Shown: positions 7,676 through 16,359, numbered from the stretch's first letter. The stretch is 62,705 nucleotides of DNA from Polaromonas sp. (GCA_021731285.1 JAKFXR010000022.1:1-62705); one strand, 5' to 3'. The notes: a model not told the origin generated them from the sequence alone. Numbers and translations are program-made.

Positions 7676-8914
7676 ATGGCGATCCAAACCATCAAGAAGA
7701 ACGGAGTTCCCGTCGCGTTCCAGGCGCAGATTCGAGTGCGGGGCGAGACAGGCGCGACCAAGACGTTCGACAACTACGAGGAGTGCGAGGAATACGAGCA
7801 AAACACGATCAAGATGATCCGCGCGTCGCGCTCAATTCCCGAGACTGACCGGGTGTATCGCCGCGGCATGAAGCCGAAGGGCGTGGCCGCCTTGGCGGCG
7901 ATGAAAGTCTCGCAGGTGGCCGACGACTTCGTGGAGGTGAACCGTGACCATTGCTACGCGCCCTACGCCAGCAGGATCAAAGCCTTCGTGGGAGACGCGC
8001 GCGTCTGCGAACTCGACAAGACGTGGACAAAGAACTTCTGCGAAAAGCTGCGAAAAACTAAAGCTTGGAGGCGAGACCATTGCCTCGCCGACTCCACCAT
8101 CAACTGCTACATGAGCGTGATCCGGCGGATCTGCAACTGGAAAGCCGAGTCGCTCGGGATTGAAAAACCGAGTCTTGGGCTCACCACGGAATTTCTCGAT
8201 CCCGGATGGGACGACGGGCGCGAACGCCGCCTTGAAGGCGACGAGGAAGAGCGAATCCGCGCGGGGCTTGGCTTGGTTGGATCGAAGCTCAACAAAAAGA
8301 CCGGCAAGCGGAGCGCGCCCATGGAAGCGGCACGGCACTACCAGCTACTGTTCGATTTCGCGATCGAAACGTGCGCGCGACAAGATGAAATGGCGCAGCT
8401 GCCTTGGAAGGAGATCAATGTTGAGCGGCGCGTGTGGACGCTGCCCGCGCGACGCTCGAAGACAAAAAGCACGCGAAAAATCTATCTGACGCCAAGAGCC
8501 CTTGAAGTCTTGGAGGAGCTGCAACAAGACAACGGATTGCGAAACGGCCGCGTATTCTTTCGTTTGCCAAGCAGCCGTGGCGTGAGCAACACGTTCAGGA
8601 GCATGATCAACCGGCTGGGGATTGAAGACTACGTGTTCCACGATCTGAGGCACGAGGGGATCACGCGCCACCGACTCGCGAAGAACTTCGAGCCCGAAGT
8701 GTTGATGAAGATGGCGGGCCACAAGAGCGCGAAGATGACGATGCGCTACTTCAATCCCCAAGACGACGAAATTCTCGCTCGCATGGAGCAGAACATGCTG
8801 AATCGGCACATCGGCATGCCTGCGGCGCCGCTGGGTGGTAGTCCCGAGCATGCCGCGCTGGCTCAGGAATTCCTTGCGTTCCTGGCCGCTCGAAAAGAGC
8901 CGCTTCGGCTGTGA
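7676..8914 (+). CDS. Tyrosine recombinase (phage-type integrase), first copy
   Basis: A 412-residue tyrosine recombinase. An N-terminal arm-binding-like part (MAIQTIKKNGVPVAFQAQIRVRG) and a core-binding helical domain (about residues 70-180) precede the catalytic domain. Catalytic residues can be placed: Arg235 (ETCARQDEMAQLPW), His322 and Arg325 (FHDLRHEG), His349 (MAGHKS) and the nucleophile Tyr358 (MTMRYFNP). It should catalyse site-specific integration/excision or resolution of element multimers. It is only distantly similar to the recombinase at 19351-20928. The relaxase gene starts 55 bases downstream. Confidence 0.93.
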   Translation: MAIQTIKKNGVPVAFQAQIRVRGETGATKTFDNYEECEEYEQNTIKMIRASRSIPETDRVYRRGMKPKGVAALAAMKVSQVADDFVEVNRDHCYAPYASRIKAFVGDARVCELDKTWTKNFCEKLRKTKAWRRDHCLADSTINCYMSVIRRICNWKAESLGIEKPSLGLTTEFLDPGWDDGRERRLEGDEEERIRAGLGLVGSKLNKKTGKRSAPMEAARHYQLLFDFAIETCARQDEMAQLPWKEINVERRVWTLPARRSKTKSTRKIYLTPRALEVLEELQQDNGLRNGRVFFRLPSSRGVSNTFRSMINRLGIEDYVFHDLRHEGITRHRLAKNFEPEVLMKMAGHKSAKMTMRYFNPQDDEILARMEQNMLNRHIGMPAAPLGGSPEHAALAQEFLAFLAARKEPLRL

Positions 8915-8969
8915 CATTCACAAGGGCGTGGACGTTCGCGCCCTTCTTTTCAACTGCGGAGGCGCGGCA

Positions 8970-11843
8970 ATGCTCTCAATCGTCAAGATCAACGCCGCGT
9001 CGAATACAACCGCGTCTGGCGGCAAGGGCTACCTGCACTATTTGGGGGAGCCTTCCACCCGAGCGCGCTCCGACTTCGATGACTACGCGCGCAAAGGCGG
9101 CGAGCTTGGGCCACGTCCCTTCTGGGCGTGCAAAGCCTCTGCCCTTCTGGGTCTAGACGCCGTGGCCGAGGCTGAGCACGTCGAACGCCTAGCGAAGGGC
9201 TTCCACCCCGTCACCGGCGCTCCCTTGGTCAAAGGAGCTGGAGACGCGCACGTCATGGGCTTGGACATGACGTTTTCCGCGCCCAAGGACTTCTCGGCCG
9301 TGTTCGCGGGAGCTGACGATCCAACCCGCGAGGCCCTGCTCGAAGTGCTCCGCGACTCTGCCAAGTCCGCGCTTGACTATGCCGAGCAAGCCGCCATCAC
9401 GAGGCACGGGCATGCAGGACGCGTCAAACAGAAGGCGGAAGCCGCCATCGCGGCGTGCTACACCCACTTCGCAAGCCGCGCGCTCGACCCCCAGCTCCAC
9501 GTCCACGCCTTCCTCTTCAATGTGGGCAAGAGGCGTGGCATCGATGAATGGTCGGCCTTGGAGCACCGTCCGCAGTTCGACCGGAAAATGTCCACGGGCA
9601 TCCTTTTCCGAGTCGAGCTCGCTCACAGGCTGAGGGGGCTGGGGTTCGACGTCCAAGCGTCGGGGCCATATTTCACCATCGGCGGAGTGACGGACACGCA
9701 GCGCGATTCCCTCTCCAAACGCAGCCAAGAGATTGCCGAACGCATGCAGGCGGCTGGCTTGGACCTGGGCGACTCAGCGAACCGAGAAGTCGCCGCGCTA
9801 AACAGCCGCGCCGCTAAAAGCGAGCCACCGCTCCCCGAACTCCTAGTGAAATTCACTCGTCAGGCGGCGGAGCTGGGCATCACGCCCGCGAGCGTCGCCG
9901 CGATGAGAGGCATGCCGGCGGCTGCGTCCGAACCGTTTGCGGTTGACTGCGCGGAGATCCTTGGGGCTCTCATGGAGTCGGACTCGGTCGCCACGGCGCA
10001 AGACGCGCTCTGCCTGATATGCGAGAGGGCCATGGGGCGGCTTTCCGCCGCCGAGTGCCTGGTGGAGCTGTCCCGCTTCTTGGCATTCGACCAAGTGGTT
10101 TGCTTAGGGGCAACCGAGCAGCTCACGGAGGTCTTCACTTCGCGCGCGACGAAGGACCTTGAGGCTCTCGTCAACGAGCGCGCGCGCGCGGCGGGACAAG
10201 ATCGACGCCACCGCGTCGCGCCTGCATTGGTGGATCGCCAATTCGACGCCTTGGAGGCTGAGCTCCGCGCCAAGCTCGGCGTGCCGGTCAGCTTGGGCCA
10301 GCAGCGCGAGGCCGCGCTGCACGTGGTGTCGGGCACCGGGGCCATCGCCTTCGTCGAAGGATGGGCCGGCACGGGCAAGACCACGATGCTCAAAGCCACG
10401 GGCGCCGCGTGCCGCGACTCGGGGCTCAAAGTCACCGGCTGCTGCCAGTCGGCGGCGGCAGCGCTGAACCTCTCGCGCGAGACGGGCATTCCATCGCGAA
10501 CCATCGCGAGCCTTCTGCTGTCGCTCAGAGAGGGCCGAGCCAAGCTTGACTCGAAGACGGTCCTGATCCTCGACGAGGCGGGAATGGTGGGGTCAGTGGA
10601 TTTCGCCCTGCTGCAAGAGCGGGTGGTAGAGGCCGGGGCCAAGCTCGTATGCGTCGGCGACCCGAAGCAGTTGCAACCCATTGGGGCCGGCGGCATCTTC
10701 GCCTCCCTGATGCGCGAGCACGGCAAGGCGGAAATTTCGGCGATCCAGCGGCAGCGCACCGACTTCGCGCCGCTTCTCGATTGGCTCGACGCGCGCGCGA
10801 AAGGACGCGCGGGCGGCGTCACCCCCGAGCAAGCCAAGGCCCTTCGCCTGGTGCCCGAAGACCGTCGCATGGAGGCGATGGAGGCAGTGTGCTCCAAGGA
10901 TCCTAAGCTTGGGCGGGCGTTCGCCAAGTGGCGCGCACGATTTGACCACGAGTGGATGCGCGAAGTTGTGGAGAAATTTGCGAAGGGCGACGCGCTCTCC
11001 GCCCTCCAAACCCTCGATACGCGAGGCAGGTTGAAGCTGATCGCAGGGATCGACCAGACCATTGACGCGCTGGTCGATGCTTGGGCGAGCGACAAGACGC
11101 CCATCCAACGCAAGGCTATTATCGCTGGCACGCGAGCCGAAGTCCGCGAGGTCAACACGCGGGTAAGAGCCCGCCAGGTGGACGCAGGCTCCGTGCGCGA
11201 CATCGAGGGCTGCGAGATCGAGATCATCGACCGCGAGGAGAATCGTGACGTGAAGAGGTTCGCGCCTGGCGACCGCGTCGTCTTCACCCAAAACGAGCGG
11301 GTCCTGGGCGTCGTCAACGGAGCGACGGGAACGATCAAGCAAATCGCGATGAGTGGCCCCTGCCCTATGCTGGTCGTGAAGCTCGACGAGGCCAACGAGC
11401 GAGGAAGCCGCGATGTGCCCATTCCCGCTAGCTTCGCGCGCTTCGACCTGGCTTGGGCGTCGACCAATCACCGCTCCCAAGGCAGGACATTCGACTCCGC
11501 CTACGTGCTGGCGAATCCCGCCATGTCGGATCGCGAGTGGACATATGTCGCCGCTTCGCGCTCTCGCTTCGCCACCACCATGTTCGTAAACGCCTCGGCA
11601 CTGGGCCTGGTCAATGCCGAAACCCACTTGGGCGCGGGTCCGAAGAAGCGGCGCGGCGACGCCATCGCAGCTCTAGGCAAGCGGATGAAGCGCAGCCGAG
11701 CAAAAGGGACGTCGCTCGACTACGCAACTCGCGGAAGCGAAAACGATCGTCTCGCCGCTCCCCTGGGGCTGAACTGGGATTTCGCGCGCATGCTGGTGGC
11801 GAAACTGCGCAGCCGTAAGCTCGAGTTCGAGGTGACACGGTGA
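8970..11843 (+). CDS. MobF family conjugative relaxase-helicase (TrwC/TraI type)
   Basis: A 957-residue two-part enzyme that nicks oriT and unwinds the transferred strand. The relaxase domain (1-300) has the MobF start MLSIVKINAAS, Tyr residues in GYLHYLGEP as candidate nucleophiles, DMTFSAPKDFSAVFA, and the metal-binding triad in DPQLHVHAFLFN. The RecD-like helicase part has Walker A GWAGTGKTT (Lys470), LDEAGMVG, VGDPKQLQPIGAGG and the C-terminal STNHRSQGRTFD...YVAASRSR block. The start at 8970 has GGAGG at good spacing. The gene is long and intact, so the element can probably process its own DNA. Its stop overlaps the next start. Confidence 0.95.
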   Translation: MLSIVKINAASNTTASGGKGYLHYLGEPSTRARSDFDDYARKGGELGPRPFWACKASALLGLDAVAEAEHVERLAKGFHPVTGAPLVKGAGDAHVMGLDMTFSAPKDFSAVFAGADDPTREALLEVLRDSAKSALDYAEQAAITRHGHAGRVKQKAEAAIAACYTHFASRALDPQLHVHAFLFNVGKRRGIDEWSALEHRPQFDRKMSTGILFRVELAHRLRGLGFDVQASGPYFTIGGVTDTQRDSLSKRSQEIAERMQAAGLDLGDSANREVAALNSRAAKSEPPLPELLVKFTRQAAELGITPASVAAMRGMPAAASEPFAVDCAEILGALMESDSVATAQDALCLICERAMGRLSAAECLVELSRFLAFDQVVCLGATEQLTEVFTSRATKDLEALVNERARAAGQDRRHRVAPALVDRQFDALEAELRAKLGVPVSLGQQREAALHVVSGTGAIAFVEGWAGTGKTTMLKATGAACRDSGLKVTGCCQSAAAALNLSRETGIPSRTIASLLLSLREGRAKLDSKTVLILDEAGMVGSVDFALLQERVVEAGAKLVCVGDPKQLQPIGAGGIFASLMREHGKAEISAIQRQRTDFAPLLDWLDARAKGRAGGVTPEQAKALRLVPEDRRMEAMEAVCSKDPKLGRAFAKWRARFDHEWMREVVEKFAKGDALSALQTLDTRGRLKLIAGIDQTIDALVDAWASDKTPIQRKAIIAGTRAEVREVNTRVRARQVDAGSVRDIEGCEIEIIDREENRDVKRFAPGDRVVFTQNERVLGVVNGATGTIKQIAMSGPCPMLVVKLDEANERGSRDVPIPASFARFDLAWASTNHRSQGRTFDSAYVLANPAMSDREWTYVAASRSRFATTMFVNASALGLVNAETHLGAGPKKRRGDAIAALGKRMKRSRAKGTSLDYATRGSENDRLAAPLGLNWDFARMLVAKLRSRKLEFEVTR

Positions 11844-12187
11844 AGAAGAACAGCGAGCCGAGAACTGGCAAACGCGACTGGGACCGGTCGCAAGTGACCG
11901 TTCGACTTGGGGCAGCCCGCAAGGCGCAGCTTCGAGAGCTCGCCGCGCGCGAATCAATCGCTGGCGGTCCGGGCAACGCTTTGCAGCGGGCATTGGAAAT
12001 CGCGATAAGCCGAGGACCTGCCGCGCTATCCGTTGAAGACCTGTCCGACCTGTCAGCGGAAATAGCCGCTGCCCGCGAGTCCTCGGAGAGCCGACTATTG
12101 GTTCTGGAGCAGCGTCTCGAAAATCTCCTCGCAGCAGTAGACGCTCTCGCGCGCGCTATCGCGAGCGCCGTCGCCGAAGAGTGTTGA
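11840..12187 (+). CDS. Small accessory protein coupled to the relaxase
   Basis: A 115-residue protein starting at GTG that overlaps the relaxase stop (GTGA), so translation is probably coupled. The N-terminus is basic (MKKNSEPRTGKRDWDRSQVTVRLGAARKAQLRELA) and QVTVRLGAARKAQLREL resembles the strand-helix start of a ribbon-helix-helix DNA-binding domain. The rest forms long helices with heptad-like Leu/Ala spacing (SRLLVLEQRLENLLAAVDALARAIASAV). This fits a relaxosome accessory protein that binds oriT, by analogy with TrwA or MobC. The exact family is not recognised. Confidence 0.72.
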   Translation: MKKNSEPRTGKRDWDRSQVTVRLGAARKAQLRELAARESIAGGPGNALQRALEIAISRGPAALSVEDLSDLSAEIAAARESSESRLLVLEQRLENLLAAVDALARAIASAVAEEC

Positions 12188-12313
12188 TGCGCTTTACCTT
12201 CGGAGCATACAAACGATTTTGGTTTTGCTCGCACTAAATCAGCGACGACCGCCGTCCACTCTTGATTAGGGTCTCTGTTTTTGGTTATCTGGAATTTCAT
12301 CCGGAAGACCTAC

Positions 12314-13420
12314 ATGCAGCCCTCAGATGCGTTTCGCGCGCTCAACCAATGCCTTGACTCCGCTACTGAGGCGCGACAACGCGACCTCGACGCCTGCGCT
12401 GCGACTACGACGTGGGGCATCTACGGAGCCGGCCGATTAGGCAAGAAGCTTGCAGCCGCTTTGAGAAGCAAAGGGAAGGCCGTGGAATTTTTCCTGGACG
12501 CGAATCTTCGCGACGGCGCGGCGATCGAGGGCGTTCGATGCGGCCGGACAGAGAACGCCACGTCCGCGATGAAAGCCATCCCCGTGGTAGTCGCGCTCCA
12601 CAACCCGCAGACCGACTCCACCCTCGTGCGTCGGCAGCTCCTCGCCCAAGGCTTCAAGCGGGTCTACCTTCTCCAGGAGGTAATCGACTTCGTGCCTCAG
12701 ATTGAGAATTTCTGGCTAGCCCCCCGCCAGACAAGCATCGACGCGCGAGACCTACTTGCCGAAGGCTTGGCTCTCATCTCGGAGGAAAGGAGCCGAGAGA
12801 TATTCATGGAAGTCTTGCAATTTCGATTGCTTGGCGGTTCGGCTCCGAAGCCCGAGCCCGATCAATACTTCCCCGCGTCTTTGCCGCTGCCTGTGCTGCC
12901 GCTCCGATTCGTAGACGCCGGCGCGTTCGACGGCGACACCATCGACTACATCCACGCACGTGGTTGGGCGCTCGAATGGTGCGCCGCTTTCGAGCCAGAC
13001 ATGGACAACTATGCCAAGCTGGCCGCAAAGCATTGGGAAGGCGAGGCAATTCTGGTTCCATGCGCGTTGGCGGACTCCACTAGAGACGTAGAGTTCACCC
13101 CTGATGGCTCCGCGGGCCACATGGGGGAAGGCACGGTATGGGTCCGCACTGTGCCGCTCGACTCCGTGGTGGGGCGCGAGCGCGTGAACTTTATCAAGAT
13201 GGACATTGAGGGGGCCGAGCCTCTCGCGTTGCGGGGAGGCGCGGCCACAATTCAGCGCTGCCAGCCAAGGATCGCCCTCGCAAGCTACCATGACCCGTTG
13301 CACATGGCCACGTTGCCGATCCTTCTGCGCGAGCTGGGTTACGAGGGAAGCTTTCGGCTCCGGTCGCACGCGTTCAACTCCTTCGAGACCGTCCTCTATG
13401 GGATCGAACCCACACGCTAA
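12314..13420 (+). CDS. FkbM family methyltransferase with an N-terminal Rossmann-like segment
   Basis: A 368-residue protein. Residues about 35-130 contain TTWGIYGAGRLGKKLAAALRSKGKAVEFFLDAN, a nucleotide-binding-like glycine motif of the kind that precedes some FkbM domains. The C-terminal half is an FkbM-type SAM methyltransferase: LRFVDAGAFDGDTIDYIH (SAM-binding motif I), CAAFEPDMDNYAKL, VPLDSVV and VNFIKMDIEGAEPLALRGG. FkbM enzymes usually O-methylate sugars or other small molecules. The ATG at 12314 has GGAAG upstream and is preferred over a TTG 33 bases 5'. It is isolated cargo behind the transfer genes, with no glycan operon around it. Confidence 0.83.
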   Translation: MQPSDAFRALNQCLDSATEARQRDLDACAATTTWGIYGAGRLGKKLAAALRSKGKAVEFFLDANLRDGAAIEGVRCGRTENATSAMKAIPVVVALHNPQTDSTLVRRQLLAQGFKRVYLLQEVIDFVPQIENFWLAPRQTSIDARDLLAEGLALISEERSREIFMEVLQFRLLGGSAPKPEPDQYFPASLPLPVLPLRFVDAGAFDGDTIDYIHARGWALEWCAAFEPDMDNYAKLAAKHWEGEAILVPCALADSTRDVEFTPDGSAGHMGEGTVWVRTVPLDSVVGRERVNFIKMDIEGAEPLALRGGAATIQRCQPRIALASYHDPLHMATLPILLRELGYEGSFRLRSHAFNSFETVLYGIEPTR

Positions 13421-13469
13421 TCGCGCCTCGGGCAGCCCTGGGCCTGAAGGCCTGACTCATCACCGCAGG

Positions 13470-13558
13470 GGTGCACCGCATTGCACCACCTAGAGGTGCG
13501 TCGGGTGTATGTATCCCTAGAACCTTCGAGCTCCAGTGGGCCGAAGGCCGGAGCTCGA
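13470..13558. other. Two inverted repeats after the FkbM gene
   Basis: GGTGCA-ccgcat-TGCACC lies at 13470-13487, and a 9-bp stem TCGAGCTCC/GGAGCTCGA at 13526-13534 and 13550-13558 with a 15-base loop. They lie between two convergent genes (FkbM, plus; DUF4062, minus), so transcription termination is possible, although no U-run follows. The 217-base gap holds no gene I can support. Confidence 0.4.
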
Positions 13559-13638
13559 GAGGAGATGCAGCCCAGCCGCCCCGTCCACGTCTCCCGCGAC
13601 TCGGCTACTGCTCTACAAACGTCAGGTCCGAAACGACC

Positions 13639-14754
13639 TTAGGCTCTCCACTGCCTGCGCATCGGCACCATCAAATCCTCAGCCAGCCTCGCCGCGTCGA
13701 ACCTCAGCGCCGCGCGCGGACGGTCGAGCACCGACGCCCGCTCGGGCGCTCCGCCCATCCGCATGGCGCCGGAGTTCGGGCTCGCATCCTGCTGCGCCTG
13801 GGTGCGCCACCCCATGTGGTCGGCCGCGTCGATCTTGGCCGCCATCGCGACGTGGGTCGCCCGATGCGTTGCGTCCACGTGTTCCAGAAGCCAGCCGGAG
13901 AACGAGATGGCGTTGCCGAGCTCGCGCACGACGGACTCCTCGATGATGGAAAACACCCCCCCGAATCCGCGTTCGCGCCTCGATTGCCGCTCCAAGGGCA
14001 GCCACAACTCAATGCGGCCGCTTTCGCTCAGCGACACGCGCACACCGCCTTCTTGCTCCAGGACCAGAGCGTCGCCTTCGATGGAGCGGGAGGATCGGCC
14101 ATCGCGGTCGAAAATTCGGGGATTTCCGAACATGGCTTGCTGTTGGATGGCGTCGGCCAGCTCGTCGCGCTCCAGCTCGGCCGGGCGCAGGAGTTGCCGC
14201 GCGGGCCCAGTAGTCAACGCGAATCTCAGCGTCGGCCCGCCCTGCCTCCCGTCGCGCCGGTCGCGCCCAAGCATTTCCTCCGCATCGCGCGCGAGCTGCG
14301 CTGTGTCCACCGGAGCAGCCGCGTGGGCGAGCTCGTAGCCGTGGATCGCCCGGGTAATCAGCGTCCGAAGCTCGCCAGCGTCGCGAAAGCCCTCGCGGAA
14401 CAGCCCGCCCTGCCAACCCTGCGCCTCGCGCAGCAGCTCCTCCTGCTTGGGCTCGCGCTCCACACCTTCCTGCACGAACAGCAAGATTTGCTTGGCGCCG
14501 CGCGCCTCAAGATACTCCTCGTGGGTGGGAGAGACTCCCGAGCCAGGCATCGCGGTCCCGTAGCGGTCCGTCAAGATCAGGACCACCAAATCGGCCGAGC
14601 GCAGCCCTTGAAGGCACGCGACCTGGGGCGAGTTGGCTTGGGCGCGGAAATCTTCGGCCATGACGGGCTGATGCCCTAAGGATACGACCGCGTCTCGAGC
14701 GGCTTGGCGCAGTGGTTCGTAGCCGGAGATGAGGGAGCTGACGAATATCTTCAT
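13639..14754 (-). CDS. DUF4062 domain protein (possible defence or signalling cargo)
   Basis: A 371-residue protein. The first about 110 residues match DUF4062: MKIFVSSLISGYEPLRQAARDAV, GHQPVMAEDF, CLQGLRSADLVVLILTDRYG and THEEYLEARG. This is a TIR/nucleoside-deoxyribosyltransferase-like fold often found at the N-terminus of multidomain proteins, including defence-associated ones. The remaining about 260 residues (a repeat-free alpha/beta region with VRVSLSESGRIELWLPLE and FSWLLEH-like helices) are unrecognised and may be an effector or sensor. The ATG at 14754 is chosen because the domain starts there; a TTG 45 bases upstream is possible. It is the distal gene of the minus-strand cargo block next to an XRE regulator. 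Confidence 0.75.
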   Translation of the reverse strand: MKIFVSSLISGYEPLRQAARDAVVSLGHQPVMAEDFRAQANSPQVACLQGLRSADLVVLILTDRYGTAMPGSGVSPTHEEYLEARGAKQILLFVQEGVEREPKQEELLREAQGWQGGLFREGFRDAGELRTLITRAIHGYELAHAAAPVDTAQLARDAEEMLGRDRRDGRQGGPTLRFALTTGPARQLLRPAELERDELADAIQQQAMFGNPRIFDRDGRSSRSIEGDALVLEQEGGVRVSLSESGRIELWLPLERQSRRERGFGGVFSIIEESVVRELGNAISFSGWLLEHVDATHRATHVAMAAKIDAADHMGWRTQAQQDASPNSGAMRMGGAPERASVLDRPRAALRFDAARLAEDLMVPMRRQWRA

Positions 14755-14950
14755 GTCCCCATTTTCCGCCGCTTTTGATTTCCGCGCCGCGCGACTCAAA
14801 TCCGGAACCTTGGTTGATCAGTAGGCTATGGAGCGCGACACCATGAGCGACTCCATCAAATCTCGGCAAGGGCGACCTTCCAGCGCGGCATACCGAGCGG
14901 GACGACAGCTCGCAGGGGACCTCAAGACGAGGAGTTCAAAAAAGCAAGAA

Positions 14951-15424
14951 TTATTTGCCCGCCACCTTTAAGCGACCCTTTGCACGTTTCGCCGTCTCGG
15001 TTTCAGTAAACCTCGGATCTTCCTCAGCGATGTTGAGAATATGATTATCCAAGTCTTCTTGACGCTGATCATCGGGCAGGCCCAACTTTTTCCCATACTG
15101 CCTGGCCAGGCGCTTGAATGCTTCATTGGTATGCATCCATTCGGCGATGATGGCGTCTCGCTCGGCAAGAGCTGCGACCGCGGCGGCCTCCCCGGCACGA
15201 GCTTGATTGGCAACCCCCTCCTTGATCAGGACGGCCTTTTCCAGCTTCCGGTTTTCCTCTTCCAACGAGCCAACCTTCTTTTTGAGCTCTCCTGGGGGAA
15301 CCGTAGCGCCCGCGCGAATCTCGCTCATGCGGTGCGCGTGATGCTGGGCGTCCTTGGCGGCGAGCCCATTGCGGAGCTCCGCGTTGAGGAGCGTCTGGCC
15401 GATGAGGTCGATGTGGGTTGCCAT
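14951..15424 (-). CDS. Coiled-coil hypothetical protein
   Basis: A 157-residue soluble protein, start chosen at MATHIDLIG because GAGGA precedes it. The centre (about residues 45-100: PGELKKKVGSLEEENRKLEKAVLIKE, then EAAAVAALAERDAIIAEW) is strongly heptad-like and should form a coiled coil. The C-terminal part contains FKRLARQYGKKLGLPDDQRQEDLDNHI and a basic tail. No enzymatic motif is seen. It starts 8 bases after the stop of the small membrane protein gene on the same strand, so the two are probably co-transcribed. Confidence 0.72.
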   Translation of the reverse strand: MATHIDLIGQTLLNAELRNGLAAKDAQHHAHRMSEIRAGATVPPGELKKKVGSLEEENRKLEKAVLIKEGVANQARAGEAAAVAALAERDAIIAEWMHTNEAFKRLARQYGKKLGLPDDQRQEDLDNHILNIAEEDPRFTETETAKRAKGRLKVAGK

Positions 15425-15431
15425 GTCGTCC

Positions 15432-15599
15432 TCACTTGTCCGATGGACCATCCTTCTTAGAATGCTTGTAGCCCAAGAAGCCGCCAACGATTGCCCCGCC
15501 ATAGAGGAATATCTGCTGCGACGCTCCAGTCGTCCCTAAGACGAACCAAGCCATGCAGCCGACGATGAACCCCGCGATGATTCCAATTAACACCCACAT
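15432..15599 (-). CDS. Small membrane protein (55 aa)
   Basis: Starting at MWVLIGIIAGFIVGCMAWFVLG, with AAGGAG upstream. It has two hydrophobic segments (residues about 2-22 and 27-43, the second FLYGGAIVGGFLGY) and a Lys-rich cytoplasmic tail (KHSKKDGPSDK). Glycine spacing in both segments suggests tightly packed helices. Too small and general to assign a function. Position in the cargo block, directly before the coiled-coil gene, suggests a joint role. Confidence 0.68.
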   Translation of the reverse strand: MWVLIGIIAGFIVGCMAWFVLGTTGASQQIFLYGGAIVGGFLGYKHSKKDGPSDK

Positions 15600-15664
15600 G
15601 TCCCTGCTCCTTGTTGTCGGCGCGCGCAGCACGACGCGCCGGGTTGTAAAAACGTTGGCTGTTC

Positions 15665-15748
15665 TTAGCCCGCTCGCGCGCGCAGGAATTTAGCGTTCAT
15701 GGGGTCGAAGTCCACTCTGGTCGTCCCGCTTTTGCCAGCGCCTGCCAT
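15665..15748 (-). pseudogene. C-terminal relic of a paralogue of the 373-aa membrane protein
   Basis: Read on the minus strand this stretch encodes GAGKSGTTRVDFDPMNAKFLRARAG and a stop. The intact gene at 16360-17481 ends with GAGKSGSARVDIDPTSGKFLRARAV and a stop. About 19 of 25 positions agree, so this is the leftover end of a second copy. It lies directly downstream of the 188-aa gene, whereas the intact copy lies directly upstream of it. No further homologous sequence is seen before it, so the rest of the paralogue has been deleted. Confidence 0.72.
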
Positions 15749-15760
15749 GCGCAGTCGGCC

Positions 15761-16327
15761 TTAGGCAGCGACAGGGGAGCGTTGAGCCTCGCTCGAACCT
15801 TCGACGACGATCTGATTGAGGATTTCCAGCCACTTCTTTTGGTCGGCGGCTTTCATGTGCACCTGCCATTCGGGGCGGTCGATGTCGCGAACCGTGACGA
15901 ACAATCCCGAGGCCTTGCGAGCCCGGTCTTTTGCACGTTGGTTTTCGGCCGCAGCGGCCATGCCGGCGCCCAGTCCCCAGCCGATGATTCGTCCTGCACG
16001 CTCGTCCATAGTGTGGAAGCCTCGCACGTCGTCAAACGAGTAGCTCCGCATCTTTCCATCGCCGCGAAGGTAGACCTTGCCCGCCCGGCGATTGATGGCG
16101 ATGCTCGACGGAAAAGCGAAATCATCGAAGCGGTAGTCCGGCTCGCCGTCGGCTTCCACGAACTTCGCGAAGCGGTCCCACCCCACCTTCTTGCCCCACA
16201 CGATCAGGGCCATGAGGCCTATGGACCCCGCGACGAAGAGCCAGCCCACCAGTGGCCCACCGAAGAACACACCTCCGAAATACATGACTGGAAGGCCCAG
16301 CGCGGTCAAAAATATCACTTGTCCCAT
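15761..16327 (-). CDS. Membrane-anchored hypothetical protein (resembles DUF4755)
   Basis: A 188-residue protein, start at MGQVIFLTALG with AAAGGAG at ideal spacing. Two N-terminal membrane segments (about residues 3-22 and 25-45, FLTALGLPVMYFGGVFFGG and LVGWLFVAGSIGLMALIVW) are followed by a cytoplasmic beta-rich domain: DDFAFPSSIAINRRAGKVYL, YSFDDVRGFHT, then GLFVTVRDIDRPEWQVHM and DQKKWLEILNQIV. The layout resembles DUF4755 proteins, assigned from memory. It lies 33 bases downstream of the 373-aa membrane protein gene, probably in one operon. Function unknown. Confidence 0.7.
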   Translation of the reverse strand: MGQVIFLTALGLPVMYFGGVFFGGPLVGWLFVAGSIGLMALIVWGKKVGWDRFAKFVEADGEPDYRFDDFAFPSSIAINRRAGKVYLRGDGKMRSYSFDDVRGFHTMDERAGRIIGWGLGAGMAAAAENQRAKDRARKASGLFVTVRDIDRPEWQVHMKAADQKKWLEILNQIVVEGSSEAQRSPVAA

Positions 16328-16359
16328 CTCTCGCTCCTTTGGTTGAATTAGGGGCCGGG

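Noticed and set aside
9860..11467. Long minus-strand open frame opposite the relaxase
   Set aside because: It is the shadow of the MobF helicase region; composition is Ser/Arg/Ala-rich, with no start context or family motif.
12308..12314. CCTACAT before the FkbM gene as another copy of the GTCCTACA motif
   Set aside because: It lies within the ribosome-binding region directly at the start codon, lacks the GT prefix and is in the element, so it is treated as chance.
14828..14971. A 47-codon plus-strand frame (MERDTMSDSIKSRQGR...) between the DUF4062 and coiled-coil genes
   Set aside because: It has some protein-like character but no ribosome site, and its end overlaps the coiled-coil gene antisense. 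Too weak to list.
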